A stretch of DNA of 25,170 nucleotides from Blattamonas nauphoetae. Lineage: Eukaryota; Preaxostyla; Oxymonadida. The stretch lies in NCBI GenBank assembly GCA_033064195.1, contig JARBJD010000669.1:1-25170 (forward strand), given 5' to 3'. Below the pieces are notes generated by a model. It was not told the DNA's origin and made no database searches. It worked only from the letters and a program-made list of their open reading frames with translations. The stretch's first letter is position 1. Each line of letters starts with the position of its first letter. This document shows positions 1-10,049 of the stretch, piece after piece. A program made the translations under genes and the position numbers.

Positions 1-2380
1 GCCACCAAACACTCCGCTTGCCCCCTCATCGCCACCAAACACTCCACTTCGCTCCCCATCGCTACCAAACACTCCGCTTCGCTCCCTCATCGCCACCAAA
101 CACCTGTACTTCGCTTCCCATCGCTACCAAACACTCTACGCTTCGCTCCCCTATCGCCACCAAACACCCACTTCGCTCCTCATCGCCACCAAACACTCCA
201 CTTCGCTCCCCATCGCCACCAAACACTCCGCTTCGCTCCCTATCGCCACCAAACACTCCACTTCGCTCTCCTATCGCCACCAAACACTCCTTCGCTCTCC
301 ATCGCCACCAAACACCCACTTCGCTCCCATCGCCACCAAACACTCCGCTTCGCTCCTCATCGCCACCAAACACTCCACTTCGCTCCCCATCGCCACCAAA
401 CACCCATTTCTGCCTCCTCATCGCCACCTCAACCCACTCCCTGCTCCTCATCGCCACCAAACACTCCATTTCGCTCCTCATCGCCACCAAACACTCCACT
501 TCGCTCCCTATCGCCACCAAACACTCCACTTCGCTCCTCATCGCCACCAAACACTCCGCTTCGCTCCCCATCGCCACCAAACACTCCGCTTCGCTCCCCA
601 TCGCCACCAAACACTCCGCTTCGCTCCTCATCGCCACCAAACACTCCACTTCGCTCCCCATCGCCACCAAACACTCCACTTCGCTCCTCATCGCCACCAA
701 ACACTCCACTTCGCTCCCCATCGCCACCAAACACTCCGCTTCGCTCCCCATCGCCACCAAACACTCCACTTCGCCCTCATCGCCACCAAACACTCCACTT
801 CGCTCCTCATCGCCACCAAACACTCCACTTCGCTCCCTATTACCAAACACTCCGCTTCGCTCCCCCATCGCCACCAAACACTCCACTTCGCTCCCCATCG
901 CCACTCCGCCGCTCCTATCGCCACCAAACACTCCATTTCGCTCCTCATCGCCACCAAACACTCCAGTTCGCTCTCTATCGCCACCAAACACTCCGCTTCG
1001 CTCCTCATCGCCACCAAACACTCCGCTTCGCTCCCCATCGCCACCAAACACTCCACTTCGCTCCCCATCGCCACCAAACACTCCGCTTCGCTCCTCCTCG
1101 CCACCAAACACTCCATTTCGCTCCTCATCGCCACCAAACACTCCACTTCGCTCCCTATCGCCACCAAACACTCCATTTCGCTCCTCATCGCCACCAAACA
1201 TTCCGCTTCGCTCCCCATCGCCACCAAACACTCCGCTTCGCTCCTCATCGCCACCAAACACTCCACTTCGCTCCTCATCGCCACCAAACACTCCGCTTCG
1301 CTCCTCCTCGCCACCAAACACTCCATTTCGCTCCTCATCGCCACCAAACACTCCACTTCGCTCCCTATCGCCACCAAACACTCCATTTCGCTCCTCATCG
1401 CCACCAAACATTCCGCTTCGCTCCCCATCGCCACCAAACACTCCGCTTCGCTCCCCATCGCCACCAAACACTCCGCTTCGCTCCCCATCGCCACCAAACA
1501 TTCCGCTTCGCTCCCCATCGCCACCAAACACTCCGCTTCGCTCCTCATCGCCACCAAACACTCCACTTCGCTCCTCATCGCCACCAAACATTCCGCTTCG
1601 CTCCCCATCGCCACCAAACACTCCATTTCGCTCCTCATCGCCACCAAACACTCCGCTTCGCTCCCCATCGCCACCAAACACTCCGCTTCGCTCCCCATCG
1701 CCACCAAACATTCCGCTTCGCTCCTCATCGCCACCAAACATTCCGCTTCGCTCCCCATCGCCACCAAACATTCCGCTTCGCTCCCCATCGCCACCAAACA
1801 CTCCGCTTCGCTCCTCATCGCCACCAAACACTCCACTTCGCTCCCCATCGCCACCAAACACTCCGCTTCGCTCCCCATCGCCACCAAACACTCCGCTTCG
1901 CTCCCTATCGCCACCAAACACTCCATTTCGCTCCTCATCGCCACCAAACATTCCGCTTCGCTCCCCATCGCCACCAAACACTCCGCTTCGCTCCTCCTCG
2001 CCACCAAACACTCCAGTTCGCTCCTCATCGCCACCAAACATTCCGCTTCGCTCCCCATCGCCACCAAACACTCCATTTCGCTCCTCATCGCCACCAACCA
2101 CTCCACTTCGCTCCCCATCGCCACCAAACACTCCACTTCGCTCCCCATCGCCACCAAACACTCCGCTTCGCTCCCTATCGCCACCAAACATTCCATTTCG
2201 CTCCTCATCGCCACCAAACACTCCAGCTCGCTCTCTATCGCCACCAAACACTCCAGTTCGCTCCCTATCGCCACCAAACACTCCGCTTCGCTCCTCATCG
2301 CCACCAAACACTCCATTTCGCTCCTCATCGCCACCAAACACTCCACTTCGCTCCCCATCGCCACCACACACTCCACTCAC
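1..2380. repeat. 30-bp minisatellite array, about 79 units, open at the left edge
   Basis: The array is built of 30-bp units with the core CGCCACCAAACACTCC followed by a variable half (RYTTCGCTCC then TCAT, CCAT, CTAT or TCCT). From about 931 to 2380 the register is perfect, with two units per 60 bases. The first 900 bases carry many small indels, for example near 110-180, 290-330, 400-440, 770, 840 and 900. Because 30 is a multiple of 3 and units lack stops, three plus frames and two minus frames stay open through regular units; the sixth is closed only by the TCA in CTCAT units. Long open frames here (about 870 codons on plus, 810 on minus) are therefore not evidence of a gene. If translated, the plus strand would give a PPNTPLRSSS-like decapeptide and the minus strand a MRSEAECLVA-like or EERSGVFGGD-like one. 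No start context, splice pattern or flanking domain supports coding. Confidence 0.95.
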
Positions 2381-2989
2381 CTCTACTTGCCTCCCTCGTC
2401 CTCTGCACTTCTCCCCTCCCCTCTCTAATCCTCCACTCACCTCCCTCGCCCTCCACTCACCTCCTTCCGATAGACTCCCTTTTTCCTTCTGCGACATCCA
2501 AACTCACCTCCTCGAGCCTCCGCCTCCCTCCACTCTTTCTCTCATCAGCACTTTCCATCTTAATTGTGTCTTCCATGAATCTTGTTGTTTTCAACTCACA
2601 ATTAACACTTTCTTGAGAAAACAAACTAAAGAAAAATCACTTGTTTGAGATAATACACCACCAAAAGTGAATAAAACTGAAATCATTCATCCAAGCTTCA
2701 AAATCGTGCGAAGAGAGGGAAAACAGAAGAGAGAGAGAATGAGAGAAGAGGTAATATGGTGGTGAAGGAGACATTCGCCCGGAACACCACATCCAGTGCA
2801 GTGAGGAAGATGGTAGACGGTACATAGTCCACCAAATGACGATCAACCCATATTGTTTTGTAATCCACCTCCAATTTGTCTACTGGTATGAATAGATCGA
2901 AAAAAACACATGTAATCAGTTCATGGAGGTGAGAAAGAGCTATTTGAGATTTAACAGCAAATTTGAAAAAAAGAATGCGGAGAGGAGGT
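2381..2989. other. Unique flank between minisatellite and transposon remnant; no firm gene
   Basis: The first 250 bases are C/T-rich and still contain loose CCTCCACTCACCTC-like words, as if the array decays outward. The rest is AT-rich. A minus-strand frame is open from about 3100 down to 2698. It could be continued through a GT-AG intron (2677-2772) to a stop at 2626, giving a hydrophobic C-terminal end. It has no in-frame ATG, and its upstream part overlaps plus-strand sequence that reads as transposase, so I do not call it a gene. Confidence 0.5.
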
Positions 2990-3774
2990 TTTGAAGGGGT
3001 GATCTCGAACTTTTCTATGATGTCAAAATATTGACCCAAATGACTACTACTCTCTCGCGGACTTGGCCGGACAAATTTATTATTCCACCAAAAACATCCG
3101 TTCTCCTACTTATTTCAGCAGACGGAACTTCCTACCCATCCTCAATTTCCTTTTCTGGCGTTCAACTTCCTGCTGAATATGCTCACATTTAATCTGAGCA
3201 GATTCGTTTCTTCCCAACACAAGACAAAATCGGATCCTCTGTTCGTTTTTTAACACTATTCAAAAATGTTATTTTACCTTCTATGTTGAAAAGAAGAGAG
3301 TATGTCAACCTTCCACACGCACACATTCTGCTACATATGGATATGATGGCTGCTCATATGAATGACGACATTCTACGCATCTGTCGCGACCAACTAATCG
3401 ACGTCGTGTGTCCTCCTTCTCGTACTACTTCTCTTCTTCAGCCTCTCGACAAATATGTGAACGCGACATTCAAGATTCACCTATCCAATTTTCAACCTAT
3501 CAACTCCATCAGTCCTTCAACAGAATCTCGACGCCAATATTTCACATCTAACCTTCTCAATGGGTTACACGCTGCACTCTCCCCCAAAGTTAGTAAGGCA
3601 TCCTTCCGTGCTTCTGGAATGTATCCTGTTGGTGGAGAGACAATATTGAAAGATTTACCTGAAACTTACCCAACACATATTTAACTGACTCCACTACTCA
3701 TTGGCCGCAATTCCACATCTTTTCAAGGCCTCATCCAGCTCTCCTCTGACGATTTGACCGACATTTTGTCCTAA
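2990..3774 (+). pseudogene. Decayed pogo/Tigger-type (DDE_1) transposase remnant
   Basis: One plus-strand frame reads as the catalytic half of a pogo-like DDE transposase, the cut-and-paste enzyme of Tc1/mariner-superfamily DNA transposons. Visible blocks in order are VLLLISADGTSYP (about 3105-3143), the family's strand before the catalytic core; ILLHMDMMAAH (about 3328-3360), matching the second catalytic Asp block (family form LLLDGHSSH); and VVCPPSRTTSLLQPLD (about 3403-3450), matching the third Asp block ending LQPLD. The frame is broken by stops at 3190-3192 and 3682-3684, and recognisable sequence continues to a stop near 3774. The N-terminal DNA-binding domain and a clear first catalytic Asp are not visible, and I found no terminal inverted repeats. 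It is an old plain DNA transposon fragment, not a host gene. The family call is fairly firm; the exact ends are not. Confidence 0.75.
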
Positions 3775-4521
3775 CTCAGTCATTTCATGTGTTTACCTTC
3801 TTCACTATGGGTTTTCATAAATATCCGGAATAAATCACCCGTCATATCAATTTTCATCACTATCTAAACTTTCCGGCAAAATTGACGATCCTTCTAAGTA
3901 TTTTTCCGGGCTATCAAATTTGGCGTTGTGATCGAACATCGATGAATGTTTTTTTTTGAGGTTTGCTCTTTTTCACCAGGATATCACTTTTCCTGTACTA
4001 ATCCTTTCAGATTTCAAATACTGCTGTAACAATACTCTCTGATGTCGGTATCTGTTCACCAAATTTTCAGGTTTTATCCTTTCTTTTGTCTTCAAACAAA
4101 TATCCATCTTTTTCTATTCTCACCCCCACAGGTTTCCTCTAATTTTTATGTTTATTGAAACACGATAGACGAAGATTTCAAGGTTTGGTCTTTTGTCCGA
4201 TAACTCTTCAGGGAGCCATCAGAAAACCGGACACGAGGGACAATTCTGACTCGTTGCATTCTAATTGATCTTTTCCCCAAAGGATTCCTCATTTGGCATC
4301 AAATATGGTGACGGATGTCCTCAGTTTTGTTTTGTCAAAATCTCCTTTCAAAGTCACATTTTACCTTTTTTTTGTTTCCAGCTTCTTCTAAAAATGGTTG
4401 TTGATACAGTGATATGGATAGAACGTATTAATCTCTTTTTTCCAAGTTAGTTTGATTGTAGAAAATACTCTCCAGCCCGGGCCGGCTTGCTGACAGAGTC
4501 CGGGTTGGTGACAGACTAGAT
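3775..4521. other. AT-rich intergenic stretch, no gene recognised
   Basis: The stretch holds short open frames without protein-like composition, conserved motifs or coherent splice joins. Just before the tRNA-like element, an imperfect tandem duplication of about 18 bp is visible around 4480-4516 (CCGGCTTGCTGACAGAG, then CCGGGTTGGTGACAGAC). Confidence 0.5.
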
Positions 4522-4591
4522 GCACGTATGGTGCAATGGTTGTACCCCCGCGTGGTAAGCTGAGGACGGGGGTTCAAATCCAGCTGCGTCC
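4522..4591 (+). tRNA. Degenerate tRNA-like sequence (tRNA-Thr GGU-like), probably a pseudogene or tRNA-derived repeat
   Basis: The A box TGGTGCAATGG (4529-4539) and B box GGTTCAAATCC (4571-4581) are correctly spaced. The acceptor arm GCACGTA (4522-4528) pairs with TGCGTCC (4585-4591) at six of seven positions. The D stem GTGC/GTAC closes. The anticodon loop would be GTGGTAA, giving GGT (Thr). A T-run at about 4603-4608 could serve as a Pol III terminator. Against a working tRNA: only three of five anticodon-stem pairs form, and the T stem (GGGGG against CCAGC) pairs at three of five. A perfect alternative hairpin CCCCCG/CGGGGG spans the anticodon region. A degenerate gene or the head of a tRNA-derived SINE is more likely than an active tRNA. 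Confidence 0.5.
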
Positions 4592-5515
4592 AACTTTGTT
4601 CATTTTTTGTCATCAAATTTCGTGTTCGCAGGCTTCGGAAAATTTCATCAAAAAAGGTTCACAGGTTGAGAAGTTATGACGAGAACACATGAATAAAGTG
4701 ATGGAAAAGAAGTATTTTGAGGATTATTTGGGATCGCGTGGGAGGAAAAGTCTACAATTTTCTTTTTTTCTTTGTTTGACCAAAAGTGATAATTCCAGAA
4801 AAAAGCACGAATTGTTGACATGGAACGAATTGGTGACTCCACTATCAAATGGATGTCTTTTTGATCTGGGTCAGCATTTTTGACATCATTCAAAAGGTCG
4901 AAAGTCACAACCAAAAAACGCACTTGAACACTCTTATCACGGCTTAATCAATGATCTCGAAAAGACTGTTCAATTATATCTTGCACCAATTCTAGAGAAA
5001 AGTCGATTTATATTTCATCCATGAGAGGAGATTGGTCTTAAATGTTGGATATCGTCATTTTGAGTGATATCAATTTTTCATGACCCATTTTTGTCATGTG
5101 TCCAAATCATCTCTCATCAACCTGTGGACCAATTTTGATAAAATTATCCATTGAAACTTTTTTTGGTGAAAGGAAATTTTCGACTAAAAAAATGGTGGGT
5201 ATCTGTGAGGATGTGATAAAAAGCTATTTTCTCGACCAACATTTTTTTAGAAACACTTTTTTTATTGAAGAGAAAAATAAGACAATTACGTGAAAGATTG
5301 TGGTCAAACAGTGTCATGAAGCAAATCATATTTTTTAAATTTGTTCACTTGACAATTTTTCGAGAATAACCTGTGAAATTATGATCAGGTGAGATCTGAC
5401 CCTTAGAAGAAAATGGAGTGACACTGACCAAGACATAAAGCCAGATCATTCGAGTATCGGGATTAGTGATGAGCATATCATTTTTACGCGATTTATCCCC
5501 TTTTGTCAAAAGATT
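4592..5515. other. AT-rich intergenic stretch, no gene recognised
   Basis: The stretch is about 920 bases of low GC with short frames on both strands. None has convincing protein composition, and no intron pattern links them. The far right end is the 3' flank of the minus-strand gene whose stop lies at 5516-5518. I see no repeat or RNA structure I can support. Confidence 0.5.
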
Positions 5516-6068
5516 TCAAACAACACAAAATATGCTGAAATTTACCGAACAGAAACGATTGATGAATGAGAAACGCTGGTGCGTATACATGAATTTTTCA
5601 AGGCAATAGAAGACGAAAAATTGAAGGGAATAGGAAAAAGCTTTGACTGGGTGGAGATTTGGATTTGCGTAGCCTGACAAAATCCAGTTCTGTCTTTCGG
5701 CTTAATGAAAATCAGAAGCTCGAACAAAATCTGGCAGATTGAATAACGAAGACAAATACTGTGAAAATCAGCTGTCAAACGGCTGAGATCTGTCAACAGC
5801 TGTGTGGTTAAGAGTGAACAATCGACCATTGTCCTGGTGGTCTCTGTCATAAATACCTGAAAACTGTTCGACATCTACATTGTGGAGTGAAAATGTTGAG
5901 AAAGAATGTCAAGACTTGATTGAATTCTCGAGTTCTGGCAGATGTCATCTGAAATTTGTCGAGCCAGACATCTCCATCTTCAATATGAATTTGAAGATCA
6001 TTAATTAGTTCGTGGAATCGTCTTGATTGTTGTTGATTGTTCGGATCCCGAGGTGAAGACAGAGTCAT
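5516..6068 (-). CDS. Small hypothetical protein, four exons including an 18-nt microexon
   Basis: I do not recognise the product (about 140 aa). Proposed exons on the minus strand are 5916-6068, 5857-5874, 5679-5799 and 5516-5646, with introns of 41, 57 and 32 nt. Every join keeps phase (0, 0, 1). The start is ATG at 6068. Exon 1 reads as an amphipathic helix (SRRFHELINDLQIHIEDGD and WLDKFQMTSARTREFNQ). The 18-nt exon encodes MSNSFQ and runs straight into LLTDLSRLTADFH, so the helix continues across both introns. The C-terminal third is hydrophobic and Phe/Tyr-rich and may hold a membrane segment; its last splice is the weakest part. The gene faces the 7013 gene, and its ATG lies 19 bp from the end of a 903-bp MITE, so its original promoter was separated from its partner. 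The exons are too short for simple ORF calling. Exons 1-3 are fairly sure, exon 4 less so. Confidence 0.55.
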
Positions 6069-6079
6069 GTACGAGACTT

Positions 6080-6087
6080 GATCTAAC
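6080..6087 (+). repeat. Target-site duplication of the MITE, left copy
   Basis: GATCTAAC is repeated directly at 6991-6998. The next two bases (CA) also match on both sides, so a 10-bp duplication is possible. Eight gives matching CAAGG/CAGGG element ends and is preferred. Confidence 0.85.
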
Positions 6088-6990
6088 CAAGGCAGATCCA
6101 ACCACTGTCCTGACCATATTTCGTGTTTTTTCGATCGATTCTCCAAGATCTAATCTTCATCTTGTTCTTTCTAACCAAGCTCCTAAATCGTTCACAGAGA
6201 TCATAAACGGCCTCTCATTGACTTACAAGGTGTGATGATCTCCATTCATTCCACCTTTCGTTTTCACTTTTTTACCTGATTTCAATCTCCGTTTGTTCGC
6301 TTCATTCACCTTTGCCATTATGATTTTCTTCAATCACTGTCCATTTCTTCGTCACTTTTCAATTTTCATTCTTGAATTCTCTCTTTTAGAGTAAGTTTGT
6401 CAATGAGTGCTCTTCTTCGATTAAAAAACAGAAATTACATCTAAAGATCGCCAAGCGTCCTCACAAAATGGTTAGAAAGCACTCAAGAGTTTTTAAGGAG
6501 ACTATGACAAATGGATGTGATCGGTCGAGATGTGGTCCAGATTGCTGAAATGTATCTGAGGATATAGACGGAAAGAAGAGTTTGATAGAACGGGATGTTA
6601 TGTTGGTAATCAGGGAAAGCGTGAGGATGGCAAGGGAAGTCATATTGAGGAGAGAGAACCGCATCAAAGATGACTTGTTGGCAATTAATGAAAAATGAGA
6701 ATTTAAGAATGAAAATTGAAAATTGAGGGAAAAATGGACAGTGATTGAAGAAAATCATAATGGCAAAGGTGAATGAAGCGAACAAACGGAGATTGAAATC
6801 AGGTAAAAAAGTGAAAACGAAAGGTGGAATGAATGGAGATCATCACACCTTGTAAGTCAATGAGAGGCCGTTTATGATCTCTGTGAACGATTTAGGAGCT
6901 TGGTTAGAAAGAACAAGATGAAGATTAGATCTTGGAGAATCGATCGAAAAAACACGAAATATGGTCAGGACAGTGGTTGGATCTGCCCTG
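6088..6990. mobile_element. hAT-like MITE (foldback type) with about 300-bp inverted arms
   Basis: This is a non-autonomous 903-bp element. Its left arm (6088-6389) and right arm (6689-6990) are inverted copies. The outer 256 bp (6091-6346 against 6732-6987) are identical by eye, and the inner 40 bp are roughly 80% alike. The ends read CAAGGCAGATCC and, on the other strand, CAGGGCAGATCC, which fit the YARNG terminus rule of hAT elements. An 8-bp direct repeat GATCTAAC flanks it at 6080-6087 and 6991-6998, the hAT target-duplication length. The ~299-bp loop (6390-6688) has no transposase. An inward-reading open frame of about 60 codons in each arm, followed by a GT...TTTAG-like stretch, is probably incidental. 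The element lies between two divergent start codons (6068 and 7013). Perfect arms imply recent insertion or ongoing gene conversion between the arms. Confidence 0.85.
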
Positions 6991-6998
6991 GATCTAAC
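6991..6998 (+). repeat. Target-site duplication of the MITE, right copy
   Basis: This is the second copy of GATCTAAC. Removing the element and one copy leaves only about 33 bp between the facing start codons at 6068 and 7013. Confidence 0.85.
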
Positions 6999-7012
6999 CA
7001 TCAGAATGAGTA

Positions 7013-9818
7013 ATGAGTTCACAATCTGCTGGAACTGGATTTCAAAAGAAAGATTCAGATGAATCATATTCTTCTAATCCTCTTCTGACTCTAGCTTCTC
7101 TTCAAAATCCAGTTCAACGAATAGAATTTGCCGAAAAGGAAAAACAGGACAGAAAACTGGTATAAGCACGCGCAATTAATCCACACTCTTTACTCTCTAT
7201 CTGTTCTCCGTTTCGTCCTGGTTGTTACGATCGTTTCAGCATATATCTCAGATTCCTCGACCAAGACCAGATCGTGAGATCATTGCGCAAATCAGAAAAG
7301 ACTTCATCAACCGTCCGATCTCTTTACCAACATCTCATGAAATTGCTGAATTTGATCTGCTCGAATGCTTGGAAGTTGATCGCTCTGTGTCAATTCCGAG
7401 ATTCTTGCAAACCCAATCAAATCCAAATTTTACCAAAGCATTGCCTCTACAGAACCCAGTAACAAAAACGAAACCATCGCAAAACACATTATTTCTCCGA
7501 GAGAGAGCAAAAGGATGGTTTGAGTCTATGCGACACGATATTGCACTTACTCGTCAAAATAAGCCTGCTGCTTTTCAGATCCTTGGAGTTTGGATTATTA
7601 GTTGACTTTAATCAATTATTTGTCTTCCATTTCGTGCCTTATACCTTTCTTAGGATTCTTACGGCAAGAATATGCTCAAATTCGATGCAACCACACATGC
7701 CATTCACGTTCAAGAAAAAAAGCATTTATCTCCCAAAAAGACTCAACCCTCATCAAAAACAGCGATTATTTCATCCAAAAAGGATTGGTTTTATCCATTT
7801 TCGCCAGATACAACCAATTATCGTCGAAACAAATTACTCGACTTTCTCTGGTGTCTTTGTTGGCCAAAAACTGATATTCTCACATCACTCGTTGGATCAA
7901 ACTTATCTGCAATCCAATTTCAGAGACATTGTAGCCACATTCGCCTAAATGTCCATCAATTCAAGACTCCAGAAATCGACATCCAGTTGTCACTTCGAAG
8001 AAGTCTTGGTGCTATCCAAAAACTCTCTCCAGCTTCACTGTCTCTTCCACATCCATTTTACACAACACAAGCTCTAACGTCAACTTCCACCTCTCTCTCC
8101 CCACAGGACGTCCCGAAACAACTCGCCATGAACGAAACACTAGATTTTCTAAAAGTTGTATGGCTTTCTAGACAATTTCGGAAGACTATTCCACTCCCAC
8201 TGATCCGTAATCCATCTACAGCATACCCCAGTTCGCCATCATCTTTTCGAGTCACATGCGACGCTGACCTCTTCTTCCTCTTTCCAACCACTGGCGAACT
8301 GAAGCATTGGAAAAGGGGCTGTGGGTCATACAGTCTTACTACTCGTAAAAAGCTTCGAAAAGAACAAGATATCCATAAGACTTGTCGTCCAACCAAGTCA
8401 ATAAACAGTGAGAATGACTCATTCCTCCAACGATGTCATTATCTCTTCTCGAAGTATCTGGACAACTCAGTGGTCTCTGGAGAAAGGGGATCCCTCAAAC
8501 TGCAGCTTGCTGTTCTTCGCACATCTCTCTACTCTTCCTTCATCCGCAGGATGGGAGCACGGCCTAGAAAGCCGCGGCCTACATCAAGAAGCGGACATCC
8601 ATTCTTCTTCCATTCTTGTCCATCGCCTCTCACTCTTCAACCTCAACTTGTCTCGGATGCGACATCACAACTCCCTCCCTCGCTTCTGTCTCACTTTACT
8701 CCGTCGCCGTTTGTTGTTTATTCACAAACGCTCAGTCTAAATGCAATACCTTCTCTCTTCACCAAATTCTGGGAAAAGCAGTTCCGTCTTGCAAACAAAA
8801 TGACAATCTCCCATTTTTTTGAACAAACCGGAACTCCTTTCGCAGTCATCCCACCCAATCTTCTTTCCTCCTTCTTCTCAACAACCCCATTCGTCAAACA
8901 ATTCGCCAGCTGTTGCGATCAACTCATTCAGACTTGCTCGGCCATCGTCAACTCGATCCGAGAAGACATAAGAACCGAACATCAGAACCGCGTCTCTACC
9001 TTTGACGCACCATCGCCATCAACCAGCTCCAGTGAGACCGATGAAGAAGACGACGATGACGAAGACATCTTCAGATATGACTCTCCATCTTTTCACTTTC
9101 AATGGATGACACGCTCACCATCGTCGCCACACGATGGAAACGAGTTCTCAGCTCTTGATCAAATGATGGTCGATCATCCAATGCTCGAAGGTGAGCCTCT
9201 CGTGGGTGAAGTGCCTCGGCTCGTGGGTGGAGGCAGTGATCCATTCAATGAACGTCTCCACTCAGATTCAGACAGCTCGTCTAACATCTCCATGTTGCTG
9301 GATTTTCTCGCATCTGATTCTGAACCCGAGAGGATACCAAGTTCTCCCGAACCTGAGCCTTTTTCTGACTTTTCGCCCTCCATACACGAGGCAGAGTCTC
9401 TTTCTCACTCGTCGTTTTCCTCTCTTCAGGATACTTTCGACTCAGACACATCACTTTCTTCACAATTCTCCCACCAGCATCCTCATCCCCCAATTCCAAC
9501 ATTCTCAGACATCCAAACACCCTTAAACACTTTTCTCCACAATCTCCTCGTCTCACTCAGCGTGTACGAACTTCGTTTATTCACCAAGGACATTCTTCTG
9601 TCGTTTCTGTCCGCAACGATTCCACAAATGATGCCCCTTCTCGGTTTGGCTCACAAGTTGATTCTTCATCTCTTTCTTTCTTTCTTTCTTTTTCATCCAA
9701 TCTAGAAAAGAAGATCAACAATGAAACCATCGAGTCTCTCTACGAAGATATCCGCAATGTCTCATTTAGACTCAATCTTGTGATGAATGAACGACTTCAT
9801 CTGTTTCTTAACAAATAA
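7013..9818 (+). CDS. Hypothetical 865-aa protein with acidic, Ser-rich C-terminal half
   Basis: No family is recognised. Exons are 7013-7159, 7240-7587, 7654-9643 and 9706-9818, with introns of 80, 66 and 62 nt and joins in phase 0, 0, 1. The ATG at 7013 is the first that opens exon 1, and it lies 22 bp past the MITE end. Residues about 1-165 are basic and charged. The middle is Ser/Pro-rich with hydrophobic stretches around FFLFPTTGELKHW and PFVVYSQTLSL. Near residue 560 there is an acidic run (ETDEEDDDDED), followed by a Ser/Asp/Pro-rich low-complexity part and a helical C-terminus (IESLYEDIRNVSFRLNL). Intron 3 contains a (CTTT)n microsatellite. An alternative 3' end exists: a donor at GTGATG after RLNL joined to an acceptor near 9970 would skip the TAA at 9816-9818 and end at 10077, overlapping the SAPS gene's 3' end. 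The gene is well supported; its function is unknown. Confidence 0.75.
9666..9692 (+). repeat. (CTTT)n microsatellite inside an intron
   Basis: TCTTTCTTTCTTTCTTTC lies just upstream of the TCTAG acceptor of the third intron of the 7013 gene. It may double as the intron's polypyrimidine tract. Confidence 0.8.
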
Positions 9819-10049
9819 AACCGTTCATTAATCTCTTTTCTTTCCACCCAACTTCAATTCGGATTTTTTTCTCTGTCTGGCCCATTGAATTATGTTCCTG
9901 AGACTCTCTCATCTTATGTTGAAGACTGCATCATTTGTTTTCTATTCTCTCGTTTTCACTCATTTCCAGGAGAAACGGCTTTCAAAAATGGGTGCAAGTG
10001 TAAAAGAAGAAGAAAGACGATTCCACCTTATGGAGGAACATAAAAAGTC
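9819..10049. other. Convergent intergenic spacer, with possible alternative last exon
   Basis: The spacer lies between two gene 3' ends. An open frame (9892-10077, plus) contains a splice-acceptor-like TTTCCAG near 9970 followed by a charged, helix-like segment (EKRLSKMGASVKEEERRF). It may be an alternative last exon of the 7013 gene; otherwise it is non-coding. Confidence 0.4.

Noticed and set aside
1-2380. CRISPR-like array
   Set aside because: The units are contiguous and lack unique spacers of constant length, in a spliceosomal-intron genome; it is a minisatellite.
18-2648. Long open frames on both strands encoding decapeptide-repeat proteins
   Set aside because: The 30-bp unit is stop-free in five frames, so open length has no evidential value. 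No start context, introns or non-repeat domain supports a gene.
2626-3100. Minus-strand two-exon gene with hydrophobic C-terminus
   Set aside because: There is no in-frame ATG, and it overlaps plus-strand sequence that reads as pogo transposase; I could not establish it independently.
4648-5329. Several 60-90-codon frames in the AT-rich region
   Set aside because: They overlap on both strands, have no coherent composition or splice pattern, and match no motif.
6091-6540. Plus-strand exon-intron-exon reading inward from the left MITE arm (ending LSLTYK, then a GT...TTTAG intron)
   Set aside because: The open frame is duplicated only because the arm is an inverted repeat. The right arm lacks the acceptor and no protein family is recognised.
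6088-6990. Inverted duplication of a promoter serving both flanking genes as the original design
   Set aside because: The 8-bp flanking duplication and YARNG ends show a transposon insertion instead. Promoter use by the arms remains only a possibility.
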